Shown: positions 12,446 to 24,601, counted from the stretch's first letter. The stretch is 64,000 nucleotides of DNA from Istiophorus platypterus (GCA_016859345.1 CM029115.1:28617838-28681837), one strand, 5' to 3'. Program-made: numbers and translations. The notes: generated by a model from the sequence alone, not told the origin.

Positions 12446-14572
12446 TAAACACACACTAGTACATAATTAAAGTGTTTTCCCTTCAGTCATAGATCATGTC
12501 CACATAGGACTGAGTGTGTGTCTGAGTGTGTGTGTTTAATGTGTTCGTTGTTGTTGTTAACAGCTGATCCCCACTGCGGGCTTGTCTGGTCATGATCTGA
12601 CCAGACAAACGCACACGCACACACAAACACACGTACACACAGTGCAGTGGTCAGTAGAGACATAATTACAGGTGTGTTTCCCTCTTTGGGCTCCACCTCC
12701 TCAGTATCCCACAATCCTCTGGGTGCTGGTCAGTTTTGTTATAGAGCGTTCAGGTGATCTTCAGCTGAAAATGTTCACTAAAATGAAGACATAAACTTTT
12801 CAATCAAACTGAGGCTCATCTTCCTTTGTTTGCATCTGATCGGTTTCTAATTGAATCTCATGTTCAGACCCCAACCAACAGTGTTTGAGTCCATCTCTCA
12901 ACACTTTCCCTCCACTGTCTCAGTTCTCTGCTCTGAGCTCATTGGTTCCCACTGAAGACGCAAAAGTTTAAAAACACCTCAGAAACATTTAGTTTCATCA
13001 TTAAAAAGTCTCAAGTCATTTCCCAAAACAAAAGGACACTGATAACAATGATATGTCTTTGAGAATCCAACCCATTTAAATTCATCATCATTGGTCATTT
13101 TTTTTTCATATCAGAGTGTCTGTTTCTGTTTAGATTTAAAATTCACCCTAAACTGAAGGAAGTTCTGTCCAGAAAACTAACAATATGTGACGGAAAGCAG
13201 CAGAATGGTACATTAAAAAGTCACTAGGGCGAAAAGTTTAGTTTTGTCCTGAGCTTGTATCCAGTAGGAGGTACTGTGACGGCAAACGTTGGTTGGGGGG
13301 GGGGCAAGAGAGAGAGACCTTTCCAGGTTAACCCCGCCTCTCCTCTCACACGTTTGGATGAGCAGGTGCAGCCGACGGATGGAACTGGGTTGGTGTCAGT
13401 TTGGACCCTGATCAATGAGACACAATGCGGAAACAAAAACAGGACAAGGTTTTATTAAAGCTGTTTTATTAAATGTAAATATTTTTGTTTCTTTTCCTTT
13501 TTTTATATGTGAGATATTTTCGCTTTTTAATGTTATTTATTACTTTAATGAACAGAGACAGTGAACATGAATAAATGTTGTTTTTGATCTTCATCCTCAG
13601 GATGAAAAAAGCATGAAAACAATATAAGAGGATGAGATTATATTTACTGAGTAATGTTACTGGGACCATTAATGATCCTGCAGAGAGAATATTAATGTCA
13701 ATGGAGGACACTGTTCTACTATGTTTCAGCTGCAGTTTAAAAGAGGCCAAACAGAAGCAGAAACTAAAAGAAGTCCAAGTGGATGAGGCCTGGTCTCCGG
13801 TTTAATCTGAATCAACCATCCAGTTCTCTGACAGGACCCTGGACTGTTTAGATTCAGCACCACTTCTGTTTCAATCCGATAATGGGTCGTCTAATTGGTC
13901 CGTACCAACACCGCTCTCGCTCAGCTCCACTCACACTACGTTCTGTTTAAACTTTACCTTAAGCCTCGTCCAATCAGAGGGCAGCACAGCTCCAAACAAC
14001 TCAGCGTCAGTTTTCTTCCTCCGTTGGATGACGGCAGTTCGGTTTAAGACAAATCGTTCAAGGTTTCGATATTTTCATATTTGTATTGATGTGAGTCTGG
14101 TGGGTCTGATTCTCAGATGTCCCTTTAAAAATGTTGTTTTTTAACATTTTAAGCTGCACAGGTAAAAAAAAAACACCAATCAATCTATGAACCCAATCTT
14201 TTTCATCTTCCTTGTTTTTTCCTTGATACAGACTGGTTGCGACTTGATCTGGTTTCATCACGAAGTCCACATGTCTAAACTAAGACTAGGAGCCATTCTG
14301 ATTATTACCTGATCACTGGACTTCGGCTTGTGCGAAGGACAGGGAAAGAGAACTAGAAGTAGGGACTAAGACCAGGACCAGGAATTATCAAAGTGGCTCT
14401 AGCTGTTAATCTGCCTGGTTTCCCCCCCCCCAGGTTCTGTCCCAGGCAGAGAGAGGTCAGTCTGTTGCGCTCAGAGTTCTCCAGCGGGCTGCAGGGAGGA
14501 GGCGCCAAGAGGAAGAGGAAGAGGAAGATGACGTCTGGTCAGGCAGGGGAGGAGGAGGAGGAGGAGGAGTAA
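2450..14572 (+). CDS. ddx31: DDX31 ATP-dependent DEAD-box RNA helicase (19 coding exons)
   Basis: Nucleolar DEAD-box helicase of the DDX31/Dbp7 family, which acts in large ribosomal subunit assembly. Coding exons: 2450-2557, 3364-3513, 3644-3801, 4069-4144, 5077-5120, 5379-5449, 5559-5668, 5920-5961, 6641-6705, 7071-7190, 7742-7848, 8465-8691, 8972-9115, 9230-9289, 9545-9595, 10448-10587, 10691-10775, 11032-11143, 11230-11482 and terminal exon 14434-14572. All junctions are GT-AG and keep frame, giving about 753 aa (human about 851). Motifs: I SQTGSGKT 198-205, Ia PTRE 236-239, Ib TPGR 286-289, II DEAD 311-314, III SAT 345-347, V DVAARGLD from 495, VI HRVGRTAR 523-530; the final A-R is the DDX31 form. 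A conserved RSLHLGHxAKSFGLRDAP block follows. The protein ends in a basic stretch and six Glu. The start exon is the least certain; the exon at 8972 could instead start at 8963. Confidence 0.93.
3920..4065 (+). repeat. (TTCC)n microsatellite at a ddx31 splice acceptor
   Basis: Imperfect then perfect TTCC repeats run directly into the acceptor of the ddx31 exon at 4069, so the array itself is the pyrimidine tract of that 3' splice site. Confidence 0.9.
12360..12446. repeat. (CA)n microsatellite in the last ddx31 intron
   Basis: A nearly pure CA run lies inside the long last intron of ddx31 (11483-14433), with shorter degenerate CA/TG tracts at 12220-12290 and 12500-12640. Nothing else is recognised in this 2.95-kb intron. 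Confidence 0.9.
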
Positions 14573-16976
14573 TTAGGAGATGCAGCAACTGCAGTGCCCA
14601 TGAGCAAGGTGACAGACACATCCTCACTGTTATAAAGACACAGATCAGACAATGATATAATCCTGATACAGAAAAACTTCGGCTGAAAATCATGTTAGAA
14701 AACCACCGTTTGTGTCACCTGTGACTGTGTCACCTGAGCTCAGGCATTCTCAGGTGGCAGCAGCCAGGTGTCCAGGCATCCAACACCGAGCAGTTCCATT
14801 TATTCCCAAGTAGTCTGCACGTCCTGGAAAAGTCCTGGGAAGTCCTGGAAGGGTCTGACCGAGTGTTGAGACAGAACACGATGCAATCGGTTTAGTCTGC
14901 GTGAAAAATGTGTCAATCTTCCAGAATCTGACGCAAAAAGAAGAAGAAGAATCCACTCAAACTGGCACCAACACAGGAGGAGAAAATGTGCTTCTCTGTC
15001 TGAACAAACCTGTAAAACATCTGGAATAATGTTTCTGGGTTTGTCGCGTGACAGTAAATGGTCTAGATCCATTTCTCTTTGCTTTCAGGAAACTTAAATG
15101 TTACAGTGAAATGAGCCCAGACTCCTCTGATCAATCCACAGTTACTCTTCTTTAAATTCTAACCTCACTGCCAATGAAGATGTGACAAGTTCTCTTCTAA
15201 AACTCCAGCATTGTGTTGATGTACCCGAATCTTCAGTTGTAGCACCCCCAGGCGGACAGGTGTCAAACTGCAGCTCACACCTGAGATGTTTTCAGCTTAA
15301 ACCTATGAAATCCTTTCCTTTCTGTTTCTCCCATATTTGTTTCTCCCAATTTTCATTTTTCTCAAAATAAGAATAATGTGATCTGGGTGTTTGAATGATA
15401 TTCACATAGAAACATGTTTTTCTTCTGTCGTCACTGTTGATGCAGCAAAAAGATTCATTTTTCATTGCAGGAAAATAAAACAAGTGTTTTTACAACTCTC
15501 ATCTGCAGCATCTGTTTTCTGAGCATCAACATCTGCGGAAGAGCAGGATCTTCATCAGATTCACTCTCCAGATCAACACCAACATCTGAATGAAGGGAAC
15601 TATGCTGAATACTGCAGTAATACTACAGAGCAGCTGCTGTATTACTGCAGTACAGCTGCAAATGTGTTGTTGTTTTTAACCAGCAGGAGGTAGCGCTGAG
15701 CTTCCTGGGTCTGGCCGGCAGGAAAGTAAAAGAAGAAGAAATTAGACCGATGTAAACTGGGTCTTTTCCTCCTGATTTATCTCTTAGAAATGTTCAGTTG
15801 TCGTGGACAGAACCAGCTTGACGACCAGGTGTGACCAGGTTCACACTGCTAAAAGAGCGAGGCTAGATCCGGCCCAGAACCTGGACTGAGCGATCAGATC
15901 TCAGCGCATCCTAGGTGCATTCACACATGTTCTCAACTGGGCCAAGTTCTGTAAAGGTCACATGTGGAATCAGGATGAAACAAATCTGGTTTCAAGGTCC
16001 GAGCTGAGCACTGACAGGACGTTGACTGTGTGTCAGTGTTAAAACGTGTGTGTTGTTGATGTGTAGCTGGGGACAGATGTGCACACATCACTGCGACTTC
16101 CAGTGTTTGAGTTTGATGACACGTTGAAGCAACATAACCTCAATGTCAAAATCAAAGATAAATAAATCAACGTGAAACTGGAGGTGAACTTTAAAAGTCC
16201 CGGGTTCACCAAGACAGTTGATGCTCTGCAGGAATAAAAGCCTGTTTTCACTGTTTCTATTAAAGCAGCTGCTCCCTGCACACACGTGCACACACACACA
16301 CACACACACAAACACACAAACACACCCTGCAGCACTTAAGGTAATATTCAGTGGTCTGGTCACTCTGATGTGTAATCGCTGCCTTTTAACAGCATCAATA
16401 TTTCACCCTCTTTTTAATATTTAATCAGCTAATTGCTCTGTTAATGTCTGATTCTGAATTAAATGTTCGTCGTCTGATTGGACGATGGCTGCAGAGAGGA
16501 AGGGAAAAAACCAGTGGGAGGACGGAGGTGACCAGTTAAACCCAGCAGCTTTGTTCGCTGCTTTTTCTCTTTCACGTCTTTGTCAAGTTTAAAATATTAA
16601 ACTAAAAATATTTAACTCAGCTGATGAAATGTTCAAGTCCAGGATTCAAACGAGATCGTTGATTCATAAACTCTACTGGACTCGCTCGAGACCCTGGACC
16701 ATTACAGATCAGACAGATGGTCTAGAGAAAGATGGGTCTGAGGCGGACCCATCATCAGTCTGAGTCTAGACCGAGCCAAGTCCAGTGATCACAGTCTGAG
16801 TCAAAACACCACCGGACCAGGACAAGTCCGTGAAGTTCCCGAGATCAAAACTCGAGTCCTGTATCTGGAACCTGACACCGTTCAGACCCATCAGTTCTGG
16901 TAAAGTTCTAGTTTAGACTTTTCACCATCAAAACACACAGAAACAATAATAGTAAAAAACACAGAAGTTTTGCAAA
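14573..16976. other. Intergenic region between convergent ddx31 and barhl1
   Basis: No gene is seen. A candidate ddx31 polyadenylation signal AATAAA is at 15474-15479, about 900 bp after the stop. A short CA tract is at 16270-16325. The remaining short frames are not conserved-looking. The two flanking genes point toward each other here. Confidence 0.55.
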
Positions 16977-16982
16977 TTTATT
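16977..16982 (-). terminator. barhl1: Candidate barhl1 polyadenylation signal
   Basis: AATAAA on the minus strand about 730 bp beyond the barhl1 stop codon. Position and strand fit the end of a 3' UTR, but no transcript evidence can be seen. Confidence 0.35.
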
Positions 16983-17369
16983 GAAAATTTAAAAAAATTA
17001 GATGAAACAGCTGCAGACATTTCCAACCCATCAGATTCCTGGTTCCTGAGTCCAGCTCCTCATAACCATCCCTTGTCCACAGACACCATGAGGTCTGGAC
17101 CTGGTGGCATCCCTTTGTACATGATGTCATATCTGCTCAACCAATCAAAGTCATCAGCACTGAAAGCACCTGAGCAGAGCCTTGTAGTTCCAGGTTCTGG
17201 TCCCTGAAGCAAAAGGAACCAGAACAAGACCCAGAGGAAACGTTTCCTTTGGTTCCTGCAGCAGAAAGGGGCCCAAAAAAGTTCTGAACCTTATTCTACT
17301 AATAATAAAAAGTAAAAACTTTTTCAGGGTTTTTTCTCCAGACGATAATGAGCCGCTGCTCAGTGGGAA

Positions 17370-17700
17370 CCAGTCCACCCAGTCCTCTCGACCCCCCAGT
17401 CCTCACCACCCCCAAGTCCTCCCAGTTCCCCCGGTCCCCCCAGTCCTCATGACTCCCCAGTCCTCCCAGTTCCCCTGGTCCCCCCCAGTCCCCACGACCC
17501 CCCCAGGCCTCCCAGTCCCCTGAGTCTACACGACTCCCCAGACCTCCCAGGCCTCCCAATCCCCCCAGTCCTCACAACCCCCAGACCTCCCAGTCAGCCA
17601 GTCCCCCCAGTCCTCATGACCCCCCAGTTTCCCCAGTCCCCCCCAGTCCTCCCAGTCTCCCCAGTCCCCATTACCCCCCAGTCACCCAGGTCCTCCCTAT
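17370..17700. repeat. C-rich minisatellite in the barhl1 3' UTR
   Basis: About 330 bp built from variants of a short unit around ccccccagtcctcccagt, starting 10 bp beyond the barhl1 stop (on the minus strand). On the minus strand it is G-rich, with runs such as actggggggactgggag, so it would lie in the mRNA as a G-rich tract. Confidence 0.85.
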
Positions 17701-17709
17701 GTGCTGGTG

Positions 17710-20700
17710 TCAGCGGGGATGTGGTTCAGTGTGGGTCAGGATGCGGGGCAGAAGGGGCGGGGCTGAGTGGTGGTGGGGGTGGCTTCTGTACAGGTATAGG
17801 TCCAGTGTGGGCGGGGCAGGAGGGTACAGGTGGTGTGGGGGCAGGAAGATCCTGCCGGCCTCGGCCAGAAGCTCCAGACCAGCAGCTGACTGACGCTTCC
17901 ACTTGGTCCTGACGGAGGAAACACACACACACAAATATAATTTTTTTCTTGTCTAGAGAAAATAAAAATTATTTTTATGTAGAATTTAACAACAAAAATA
18001 AGGTTAAAAACAAAATGAATGTTTCATATCTTCCTTATATTGAAAAAAACAAATGTTCTTTTAGAGAATTTTTTTAAGTCGTCAGATTCAACAGCCAATC
18101 AGAACACAGGATGAGACAATAAAAATAAATCAATAAATAAATCAGTGCTGACGTTTCTCCTTCTGTGATTCTGCACTAAAAGCTCCAGATTTGTTTCTGC
18201 ATTAATTATTGATCCTTAATTACAGCATACACTGCTGAATTATTGATCACTCAGCGTTTATTATTAATCAGAGGACGTCTCACATGAGCCTCAGTCAAAC
18301 TGGACTCAGACCAGAAACTGAAAGAAATGATGTGAAACCCAGAAAAACTACTTCATCTAGTTCTGGGTCCAAACTTCAGTGGTGTCTTCTAAATGTATTT
18401 AACACAAAACCACCACAGACACACAAAACCACCACAGAGACACGAAACAGCCAGAGAGACACAAAACCAACAGAGACATAAAACCGCAAAGAGACACAAA
18501 ACAGCCACAGAGGCATAAAACCACAAAGACACACAAAAACAGCCACGGGGACAAAAAACAATCAGAGAAACATAAAACCACCAGAGACATAAAACCACAA
18601 AGAGACACAAATCGTTGGAGGAACACAGGCAGTTTGTTCCTGTGATGGTTTCAAGTCTCTGTGTTGGTTTTGTGTCTCTGTCATGGTTTTGTCTTTGTGG
18701 TGGTCTTGAGTCTCTGTGGAGGTTTTGTGTCTCTGTGGTGGTTTTGTCTCTGTGTTGGTCTTGAGTCTCTCTCTCTGTTGGCTCTGAGTCTCTCTGTTGG
18801 AGTCTCTGGTCTCTGGTTGTTTGGTCTTGGTGTCAGTCTCTGGTGGTTTTGAGTCCATGTCTGTGGTGGTTTTGTGTCTCTGGTGGTTTTTCGTCTGTGG
18901 TGGTTTGTGTCTCTGTGGTGGTCTTGAGTCTCTCTATGGTTGTTTTGTGTCTCTGGGGCAGTTATGTCTCTGTGGTGGTTTTGAGTCTCTCTCTCTGGTG
19001 GTCTTGTGTCTCTGTGTTGGTCTTGAGTCTCTGTGTTGGTTTTGTATCTCTGTGGTGGTTTTGTGTCTGGGGCAGTTATGTCTCTATGTTGGTTTTGAGT
19101 CTCTTTCTCTGGTGGTCTTGTGTCTCTGTGTATGTCTTGAGCCTCTGTGGTGGTCTTGAGTCTCTCAAAGTTGGTCTTGAGTCTCTGTGGTGGTTTTGTG
19201 TCTCTGTGTTGGTTTTGTGTCTCTGTGTTGGTCTTGAGTCTCTCTATGTTGGTTTTGTGCCTGGGGCAGTTATGTCTCTATGGTGGTTTTGAATCTCTCT
19301 CTCTGGTAGTCTTGAGTCTCTGTGGTGGTCTTGAGTCTCTCTAAGTTGGTCTTGAGTCTCTGTGGTGGTTTTGTGTCTCTGTGTTGGTTTTGTGTCTCTG
19401 TTGGTTGTCTTGTGTCTCTGTGGTGGTCTCGAGTCTCTCTGTGGTGGTTTTGTGTCTCTGGGGCAGTTATGTCTCTGTGGTGGTTTTGAGTCTCTCTCTC
19501 TGGTGGTCTTGAGTCTCTGTGGTGGTCTTGAGTCTCTCTAAGTTGGTCTTGAGTCTCTGTGGTGGTTTTGTGTCTCTGTGTTGGTTTTGTGTCTCTGTGT
19601 TGGTCTTGAGTCTCTCTATGTTGGTTTTGTGCCTGGGGCAGTTATGTCTCTATGGAGGTTTTGAATCTCTCTCTCTGGTGGTCTTGAGTATCTCTGTGTT
19701 GGTTTTTTGTCTGTGGTTGGTTTTGTGTCTCTGTGTAGGTCTTGAGTTTCTGGAGCTTTTGCATCTCTGTGGTGGTTTTGAGTCTCTCTCTCTGGTGGTC
19801 TTGTGTCTCTGTGTTGGTCTTGAGTCTCTCTGTGGTGGTTTTGTGTCTCTGTGGTGGTCTTGTGTCTCTGTGTTGGTCTTGCGTCTCTGTGGAGGTTTTG
19901 TGTCTCTGTGGTGGTTTTGAGTCTCTGTGGTGTTTTTTGTCTCTGTGTTGCTTCTGTGTCTCTGTGTTGGTCTCGAGTCTCTCTGTGTTGGTTTTTGTCA
20001 CTGTGTGGGTTTTGTGTCTCTGTGTTGGCCCTGAGTCTCTGGAGGTTTTGTGTCTCTGTGGTGGTTTTGTCTCTGTGTTGGTCTTGAGTCTCTGTGGAGG
20101 GTTTTTGTGTCTCAGTGGTGGTCTTGAGTCTCTCTCTGTGTTGGTCTTGAGTCTCTGTGGTGGTCTTGAGTCTCTCTGGTGTCTTGGTCTCTTTGGTGGT
20201 TTCGTCTCTGTGTTTGTCTTGAGTCTCTGGAGGTTTTGTGTCGTTGTGGTGGTTTTGTCTCTGTGTTGGTCTTTAGTCTCTGGAGGTTTTGTGTCTTTGT
20301 GGTGGTTTTGTCTTTGTGGTGGTATTGAGTCTCTCTCTGTGTTGGTCTTGAGTCTCTTTGGACGTTTTGAGTCTCTCTGGTGGTTTTGTCTCTGTGTTTG
20401 TCTTGAGTCTCTGTGGTGGTATTGCATCTCTGTGTTGGTCTTGAGTCTCTCGAGGTTTTGTGTCTCTGTGGTGGTTTTGTGTTTCTGGGGCAGCTATGTC
20501 TCTGTGATGGTCTTGTGTCTCTGTGGTGGTCTTGAGTCTCTCCGGTGGTCTTGAGTCTCTCTGGTGGTTTTGCCTCCTTGTCTACGGTGTTTTTTTGTCT
20601 GTGGTGGTTTGTGTCTCTGTGGTGGTCTCGAGTCTCTCTGTGGTGGTTTTGTGTCTCTGTGGGAGTTTTGTGTCTCCGGGGTTTTTCTGTGTGTGGTGGT

Positions 20701-23209
20701 TTGTGTCTCTGTGGTGGTCTTGAGTCTCTCTGGTGGTTTTGAGTCCCTGTCTGTGGCGGTTTTGTGTCTTCGTGGGAGTTTTGTGTCTGTGGTGGTTTGT
20801 GTCTCTCTCTCTGCGGGTCTTGTGTCTCTGTGTTGGTCTTGAGTCTCTCTGTGGTGGTTTTGTGTCTCTGTGGTGGTCTTGTGTCTCTGTGGTGGTCTTG
20901 AGTCTCGGTGGAGGTTTTGTGTCTCTGTGGTGGTTTTGAGTCTCTGTGGTGGTTTTTTTGTCTCTGGTGGTTCGTGTCTCTGCGTTGGTCTTGAGTCTCT
21001 GGAGGTTTTGTGTCTCTGTGGTGGTTTTGAGTCTCTCTCTCTGCGGGTCTTGTGTCTCTGTGTTGGTCTTGAGTCTCTCTGTGGTGGTTTTGTGTCTCTG
21101 TGGTGGTCTTGTGTCTCTGTGGTGGTCTTGAGTCTCGGTGGAGGTTTTGTGTCTCTGTGGTGGTTTTGAGTCTCTGTGGTGGTTTTTTTGTCTCTGGTGG
21201 TTCGTGTCTCTGTGTTGGTCTTGAATCTCTGGTGGTTTTGAATCTCTCTCTGTTGGGGTCTTCTCTCAGTCTGGGGGTCCTTCTCCTTTTTAGTACTGAG
21301 GGGGACCTGGTGTATGCCTGTGTGTGGTGTTACCTGCGGTTCTGGTACCAGGTCTTGACCTGGGTGTCGCTGAGCTGAAGGGAGGCCGCCAGCTCCATCC
21401 GGTCCTGGACGCTCAGGTACTTCTGGTTCTGGAAGCTTCTCTCCAGCCTTGACAGCTGCTGGTCACTGAACGCGGTCCGGGCCTTGCGGGGCTTCTTTGG
21501 GCGGCCGGCGGGGGGGTCTGGGTTCCCGCCCTGCCCTGGGGTGGGGGGTGGGGGGTAGAAACGCCACATGTCAGTGCTGTCAGGTGATTGTTCGGTTCTC
21601 AGTCTATCACCACTGGTCTCTGAATCTCTACCGGTTCTGGAAATGCTCGGGCCTGAAAATTATGATCACAACTAAATGATTTTATCGTTTTCTTCCACCT
21701 GTGTGACGTCACATCGAACCGAATTTAACCCGCAAACTGGATCGAGCAGGTAAAATGGCAAATACCAGGGGCCGCGGTCCTCTGGGGTCCAGGGGCCCCG
21801 AGCTGACAGGAAGAGTTTCATAGTTTGACTGTAAAGATAAAAAAAAGTTTACGCCAGTTTTCAGGCAAAATCCTAAATAATCTTTAAAACATGATCCGGA
21901 TCAACATCTGTCACCTTCAGCGTGACTGTCTTAATTATTTATTCTTCTTCAGTCCGATGCATTTTAATTCAAGCTTCTGTGAAAACCTCATTTTATGAAA
22001 AACTTTAAACCGTTGTGTGTTTTATTTCCTCGTGTGTAAAAATGAAAACACTGAAGTGAATCTGATCTGACTCATTAATGACTTTTCCTGATCAATAATT
22101 AATGAGCAGCTTCGACATTTTTGTCCTTAATTGGCTCATTTTATTCATTAAAATCTTAAACACAGCAGAATAGATAAAAATCGTGTATTTATTGTGATTT
22201 TCCAGGCACACTCGATGCGATGAAGCAGCGGAGCTGGTTGTGTAATAAACCGGTTCAGATAATTTCCTCTGTAAACTGTTATTATATGATGAACGTGAGA
22301 TAAATAATTTTTCTTTTTGAAAAAATTAAACTAAGGAGGAAAATCTGAATTATGAGAGAATAAACTATTTTCGCTTTGAGTTAATTCACATCTTATTTTT
22401 TAATTTTCAGCGAATGAAATCCGAAAACATTTCTCAGGTTTCCATGTGTTCAGGTAAAGATCTGAGATCAGACGAATCCAGACTGTTTTCATCCTTCCAG
22501 CCAGATGTGCAGAGAACATCTGGATCATCCGGCTCTAACCGGCCTCAGGCTCCGTCTTTTTTGTTTTAATATTTTAAAACTTTTCTTGTTTTAACGAATG
22601 GGTTTATTTTTAGTTTTTATTTAATTCTGCCTGAAGAACAAACTGTGAGAAAATTAATGTGTTTGTGATGAAACAGGAGAAAAATTAAAATAAACTCAGG
22701 CCTCGGGAAAGTTTCTATTTTTACACGGATCCGTGAAGACCAGGACCCGGTTTCGTTTTCAGGCTGATCGATGCATTTTCACCCAAAACTTCATCTGATT
22801 TGTTTAGAGAAGTAATTAAATTATTCTTATTAATCCTATTTTTCAGTGCCCTACCTCTGGATTCGCTGTCTGACGAGGAGCTGCTGAGACTTTTATCCTG
22901 ATAGTCTTCATCCGGTCCAGACTGGAACGGCTCAGCCTGTCCCGGGTCAGAGTAAGGCCGACAGTCCGCGAGGATGTCCCGGATCAGGAAGGACGAGCTG
23001 ACGGAGCGGGGCTGGAGCTGACCGGGTGGCGGAGGAGACTCAACGCGCCTAACACGCTCTCTCCGCGGCGAAGGCGGCGCCGAGCAGCCGCTGCTGCCTC
23101 CCGGGCTGAGCTCCGGAGGGTCTGCCCGAGACAGGAGCGCGCCGGGCGGGCGGAGGGAGAGCAGGTAGTCGATGCAGAACCTGGAGCCGCCGGAGGCAGA
23201 GACCTCCAT
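17710..23209 (-). CDS. barhl1: BarH-like homeobox transcription factor 1
   Basis: Nuclear homeodomain factor of the BARHL family (neural and sensory development). Three coding exons on the minus strand: 22855-23209 (ATG at 23209), 21334-21535 and 17710-17908 (TGA 17712-17710). Phases match at both junctions, giving 251 aa (human BARHL1 about 327). Two FIL/EH1-like repressor motifs are present, FCIDYLLS at 11-18 and FLIRDILAD at about 74-82, then a homeodomain at about 133-192 with helix 3 TQVKTWYQNRRTKWKRQ. The residues RMELAASL favour BARHL1 over BARHL2 (RMDLAAAL). The C-terminal tail is short and His/Pro-rich and lacks the usual NYSALQRMF block after LLAEAG. It may be the more diverged of the two teleost barhl1 paralogs; a or b cannot be decided here. 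Neighbours ddx31 and cfap77 match the human order. Confidence 0.92.
18405..18612 (-). repeat. Minisatellite, reverse-oriented block
   Basis: About 200 bp of aaaaccaccacagagacac units. This is the reverse complement of the unit in the large array that starts at about 18642. Lies in barhl1 intron 2. Confidence 0.88.
18616..18645. repeat. Inverted-repeat centre between opposed minisatellite blocks
   Basis: The arms aggaaca (18619-18625) and tgttcct (18635-18641) form a small hairpin around a 9-base spacer, exactly where the minisatellite changes orientation. Confidence 0.7.
18642..21262 (+). repeat. Large minisatellite, forward-oriented block, barhl1 intron 2
   Basis: About 2.6 kb of variants of tggtggttttgtgtctctg and tggtcttgagtctctctg, unit about 19-21 bp. 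Higher-order copies are visible: the segment at about 19147-19344 recurs at 19519 (372 bp offset) and the segment at 20870 recurs at 21100 (230 bp offset). Because the unit length is often a multiple of three, it yields long meaningless open frames on both strands. Confidence 0.93.
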
Positions 23210-23410
23210 CTCCGCCCGGACCGAACTGAGCCGCTTCAGTCAGGTGTTCAGTACAAACATCAGATTAAATTACTAGTTTGACTCGGAGACAAGAATCCAG
23301 ACCAGACCCGGACCCAGGGAACCCATTAGACTAGAGACCCTGTAACGCCCTGATGATGACTATTGATCCACATCGAAAAGGAATCGATCGATCAGCAGCT
23401 TATTTCAGCA

Positions 23411-23760
23411 CCACGGAGAGAGCGAGAGAGAGAGACAGAGAGAGTAGAAAGAGAGGGAGTTGAGACAGGGTGGGAGAGGAGGGGTTGAGAGAGGTAGGGA
23501 GAGAATAGAGAGTAGAGAGAGGGGGATTTCAGAGAGAGTAGAAGAGGAGAAGGGAGTAGAGAAAGAGAGAGAGAGGAGTGAGGGGGGATTGAGAGAGGGA
23601 GTGAGAAGAGAATGGAAAGAGAGGGAGGGAGGAGGGAGAGAGTGTAGTCAGAGAGAGTAGAAAGAGAGGGAGTAGAGATGGAGAGAATGAGAGAAAGGGA
23701 TAGGGGATAGAGAGAGGTAGGGAGAGAACTGAGAGTAGAGAGAGAGAGAGGGAGAGAGAT
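23411..23760. repeat. GA-rich low-complexity tract upstream of barhl1
   Basis: About 350 bp of almost pure purine (gagagagaggga variants) on the plus strand, 200-550 bp upstream of the barhl1 start codon. It may be part of the promoter-proximal region, but no specific site can be claimed. Confidence 0.85.
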
Positions 23761-23924
23761 GTTTGTTTCGTGTTATTGTGATTTAAAAAAGGATGTAAAG
23801 ATTTGGCCTCTGCTCCTCCTCCACCTGATGGTGTGTGTGTGCTTAAATTAAGAAACACTCCTCTCTCTCTTCCTCTTTCTATAAAAGTTATATTTAGATT
23901 AAAATGAGAGATGCCAGAGACACA

Positions 23925-24125
23925 GTGTTACAACGTCAACACAACACAACACAAACATAGTATAAAAAAAACACAGCACAAACACAACAGAACATAAACA
24001 AAACACAAACCAAATACAACATAAACTCAACATCAACAAATAAAAACTCAACAAAAAGGCAATATATGAACAAAACAACACAACACAACACAAACACAAC
24101 ATCAACAAAACAAACAAAACACATC
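23925..24125. repeat. (AACAC)n-like low-complexity tract
   Basis: About 200 bp of A/C-rich acaacacaacacaaac units between barhl1 and cfap77. The open frames across it are repeat artefacts. Confidence 0.8.
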
Positions 24126-24544
24126 CAGTCCTGAGTTTCCAAATTGTAAATAATACATTAACAATCTCTTGTTTACTCTGTCAGGTCACTTTACTTACTC
24201 TACTTTACTTTACTTTACCTATAAATGTGAGACAACCTTTGAGCTTCAGTAGAGTCTGAGACCTTGAGGAACTAAATCGGTTCTAAGGACAAAGAGCAGG
24301 TGACCAGGTGATTGTTGGTTTAGTTTAGTCTATGCTGCTGATGAGGATGAACAATAGAAAATTATGTACATATATAGAAAGAAGCGGTGGTCCTAGTCGG
24401 GACCCCTGGGGGACTCCCCCTACCACCGATGATGCCCCTCTACCCAGACTTTGTGTTTTCAAACTGGTTTCTAAGTTTCAGTGGAACATGCTGGGTCAGA
24501 TGTGAATGGAGGAACCAGATCCAGACTCATGATGCTCTATGTGT

Positions 24545-24550
24545 TTTATT
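24545..24550 (-). terminator. cfap77: Polyadenylation signal of cfap77
   Basis: AATAAA on the minus strand 52 bp beyond the cfap77 stop codon, a typical spacing for a short 3' UTR. Confidence 0.6.
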
Positions 24551-24601
24551 TGCATTAGTGTTTAGATTCTATGAGGCAGGTCCAGCATGTTAGTTCTCAG
24601 C

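Noticed and set aside
19642..20554. Open frames of 261 and 270 codons on opposite strands
   Set aside because: Both lie wholly in the barhl1 intron minisatellite and consist of repeated short peptides. They reflect a repeat unit often divisible by three, not a gene.
18405..21262. CRISPR-like array of short repeats
   Set aside because: There are no unique spacers between repeats, the units vary, and the context is a vertebrate intron, so it is a minisatellite.
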